Origin: an uncultured Oscillospiraceae bacterium
Lineage (GTDB): Bacteria > Bacillota > Clostridia > Oscillospirales > Acutalibacteraceae
Direction of reading: 5' to 3'
Assembly (NCBI GenBank): GCA_900553255.1
Contig: USCI01000109.1
Span: 1 to 7,104 of the forward strand
Length of the DNA: 7,104 nt
The translations under genes were made by a program, and so were the position numbers. Shown here piece by piece: positions 5,499 to 7,104 of this stretch. A model generated the notes under the pieces. That model was given only the letters and a program-made list of their open reading frames with translations. It did not search any database and was not told the DNA's origin. Each line of letters opens with the position of its first letter. Within the stretch, counting starts at the first letter, position 1.

Positions 5499-6345
5499 TT
5501 ATTTCTGACCGTCCACATCGGGCACCATTTCCGCATAAGCCTTCAGCATTTCCGGGGTGCTGGTATAATAGCGAACCTTTTTGTCCATGGCCGCGATTTT
5601 CTCCATTTCCTCGCCGGTCAGAGAAAAATCGAACAGATCGAAATTGTCCCGGATGTGGGCGGGATTTTTTGGAACCGGGGATGACGATGTTGCCGTCCTG
5701 GATGTGCCAGCGCAGGATGATCTGGGCATTGGACTTGCCGTATTTCCGGCCCAGCTCCGAGAACAAGGGCTCTTCCAGCAGGGCCTTGTCGCCGTGTCCC
5801 AGGGGATACCAGGACTGGATAAGGATGCCCTCCTTGCTGAGGAATTGTTTGAGCTCCTTTTCCTGGAAATAAGGATGCACCTCCGTCTGGAGTACGGCAG
5901 GCTTTACCTCGCACATATCCAGAATCTCCTGTATCTGCTCCTGATTGAAGTTGGAAAGGCCGATGGCCTTTACCTTGCCTGCTTTGTAAGCTTTCTCCAT
6001 CTGCTTGTAGCCGGCAATGTAGTTTCCTGCGGGCTGATGGATGAGCAGCAGGTCGATATAATCCGTATCCAGCCGCTCCAGGGTCTTTTCCACGGCGTCG
6101 GGCTGCTCATAGAAGCTGGGCCAAAGTTTGGTTTCCAGGAAGATTTCCTCCCGGGGAAGGCCGGACTTCTTCATGGCGCGTCCAACCGCTTTTTCATTCA
6201 CATAGGCGTTGGCCGTGTCGATCAGGCGATAGCCGCACTCCAGGGCGCTGAGGACGGAAGCTTCCGCCTCGTCGGGGGTCAGCAGAAAGGTTCCGATTCC
6301 GGCCATGGGCATTTTGATGCCATTGTTCAAAGTCGTATATTCCAT
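5499..6345 (-). pseudogene. Aldo/keto reductase, interrupted by a one-base frameshift in a homopolymer
   Basis: The gene encodes a NADPH-dependent aldo/keto reductase of the type that includes 2,5-diketo-D-gluconate reductases, reducing aldehydes or ketones in the cytosol. The tetrad is intact: Asp43, Tyr48, Lys73 and His103, along with SNFN at 131-134, QTEVHPY at 153-159 and the cofactor motif IPGS at 222-225. After Lys227 the frame is wrong; a run of six A (T at 5665-5670 on the plus strand) has one base too many. Removing one base restores the expected KNPAHIRDNFDLFDF and a C-terminus ending DVDGQK at TAA 5499-5501, for a normal total of 281 residues. Without this the frame runs on to 5368 and overlaps the next gene. 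The start at 6345 has a perfect AGGAGGTAG eight bases upstream. Either a sequencing or assembly error or a recent mutation. Confidence 0.88.
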
Positions 6346-6384
6346 GATAACTACCTCCTAAATAAGAACTTAACGTTTTGCACA

Positions 6385-7026
6385 TTACCGTTCATCCAGC
6401 CAGGCCTGTACATCTTCTTCGCTGACGCCGGAACGGAACCGCTGGCCCTCCTGCCAGTCACCGGTACCCGCCAGCTCCGCGAGCAATTCCCCGCTTTGCC
6501 CGAGTCCGGAACTGGACGAAGTGCAAAAAGGAATCACCGTTTTGCCGGTGAAATCGTTGGCTTCCACAAAAGTGTTTACAGGCCAGGCGGCGATGCCCCA
6601 CCAGATCGGATACCCAATGAATACAGTATCGTAGCTGTCCCAGTTTTCCACGGTATCAGCGATTAATGCAATGTTCCGCAAAGATTCATCCTCGTGTTCA
6701 CGGTTGACACGGCTGCCCTCCGCCGTCCAGTTCAGATCTTCGTCCGTGTATGGCTCTGCGGGCTCCAGTTCAAACAAATCGCCGCCAGTGGCCTGGGCAA
6801 TATAATTGGCAACCTCTTCCGTATTACCGGTGGCAGAGAAATACACCACAAGGGTACGGCCTGTTTCCGCCCCGCTTTCGTCATCTGGATTTGCCGGCGG
6901 CAGGGATTCTGTTTCACTGGGCTCTGACGAATTTGATGAGACAGAAGATGCAGGGTTTCCATTGCTGCACGCGGCGAGGCTGAACACCATCGCCAGGCTT
7001 AAGAATAATGCGGTTAGCTTTTTCAT
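6385..7026 (-). CDS. Flavodoxin-like lipoprotein (extracytoplasmic flavodoxin)
   Basis: From the start at 7026 the product is 213 residues. Residues 1-20 are a lipoprotein signal (MKKLTALFL...SLAAC, lipobox Cys20), followed by a Ser/Pro/Glu-rich linker to about residue 57 and a flavodoxin domain. The FMN phosphate loop is at 63-69 (FSATGNT), the segment FIGYPIWWG at 136-144 should stack on the flavin ring, and PFCTSSSSGLG follows at about 166-176. Flavodoxins shuttle electrons; the lipid anchor places this one outside the membrane, where its partner is not evident. The start at 7026 has AAAGGAG eight bases upstream; an ATG at 7044 would add six residues ahead of the signal and is less likely. 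It is the first visible gene of the array, 39 bases before the aldo/keto reductase. Confidence 0.87.
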   Translation of the reverse strand: MKKLTALFLSLAMVFSLAACSNGNPASSVSSNSSEPSETESLPPANPDDESGAETGRTLVVYFSATGNTEEVANYIAQATGGDLFELEPAEPYTDEDLNWTAEGSRVNREHEDESLRNIALIADTVENWDSYDTVFIGYPIWWGIAAWPVNTFVEANDFTGKTVIPFCTSSSSGLGQSGELLAELAGTGDWQEGQRFRSGVSEEDVQAWLDER

Positions 7027-7058
7027 GTTGACTGCTCCTTTCAAAATGGATCGGACTG

Positions 7059-7077
7059 TAAAGTTAAATGAAAGTTG
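7059..7077 (-). promoter_or_regulatory. Possible operator: direct repeat AACTTT spaced by one helical turn
   Basis: Upstream of the first gene of the array, AACTTT occurs twice on the minus strand (7071-7076 and 7060-7065) with starts 11 bases apart, within CAACTTTCATTTAACTTTAC. The spacing is what a protein binding the same face of the helix would need. I see no convincing -35/-10 pair in the 78 bases available, and the promoter may extend past the window edge. Confidence 0.2.
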
Positions 7078-7104
7078 AGGACCCGTCAGCCCTTCTGGTA
7101 CAAT

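Noticed and set aside
5660..5675. Programmed frameshift in the aldo/keto reductase
   Set aside because: Reaching the correct frame would need a +1 shift or a skipped A at a run of only six, with no rare codon, stop or stimulatory structure, and no known precedent in this enzyme family; a simple indel explains it better.
4821..5684. Long plus-strand open frame of 287 codons opposite the flavin reductase
   Set aside because: It is the antisense shadow of a clear flavin reductase gene; no ribosome site, no recognisable domain, and the opposite strand has better coding evidence.
5368..6345. 325-codon uninterrupted reading of the aldo/keto reductase
   Set aside because: The last ~100 residues are out-of-frame sequence with no family similarity and overlap the start of the flavin reductase; the proper C-terminus is found in the other frame.
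5581..6666. Long plus-strand open frame of 361 codons opposite the aldo/keto reductase and the flavodoxin lipoprotein
   Set aside because: It spans across two well-supported minus-strand genes and shows no family motif; such frames arise from third-position GC bias.

Overview
The window looks like chromosomal DNA from a moderately GC-rich, low-redundancy Gram-positive genome of the Clostridia, probably a gut-type Oscillospirales or relative. The clues are the clostridial form of the FtsH C-terminus, strong AGGAGG-type ribosome sites before almost every gene, lipoprotein signal peptides with classic lipoboxes, and two small proteins whose sequences resemble families I recall from gut Clostridia. 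The taxonomic placement is inference from recall, not from a search.

Layout: (1) Bases 2-280 (+) are the 3' end of ftsH. (2) A 14-bp hairpin at 297-329 separates it from a convergent small gene (343-564, -), a 73-residue cysteine-containing protein of unknown function with its own possible promoter. (3) A strong, bidirectional-looking hairpin at 710-756 ends the long minus-strand array that fills the rest of the window. (4) That array, read from 7026 down to 823, encodes: a flavodoxin-like lipoprotein; an aldo/keto reductase broken by one extra base in a homopolymer; a flavin reductase-like protein; a carboxymuconolactone-decarboxylase-family protein; a RibD-C/DHFR-like reductase; two consecutive lipoprotein alpha/beta hydrolases; a flavodoxin-fold NAD(P)H-dependent oxidoreductase with an iron-sulfur-flavoprotein cysteine motif; and a 55-residue basic, proline-rich conserved small protein. 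Gaps from 7026 to 1106 are short (a 4-base overlap to about 63 bases), so these genes are probably co-transcribed, with one weak hairpin at 5470-5488 that may attenuate.

Working together: five of the nine products are predicted flavin- or NAD(P)H-dependent redox proteins, one is a CMD-fold protein often found beside them, and three carry lipoprotein signals that place them on the outer face of the membrane. The simplest reading is an accessory cluster for reduction and ester hydrolysis of some small organic compound (aldehyde, quinone, enone or ester), part inside and part outside the cell. The substrate cannot be told from sequence. The individual families are known; what deserves a second look is the combination, the extracytoplasmic flavodoxin, the small conserved proteins, and the frameshift.
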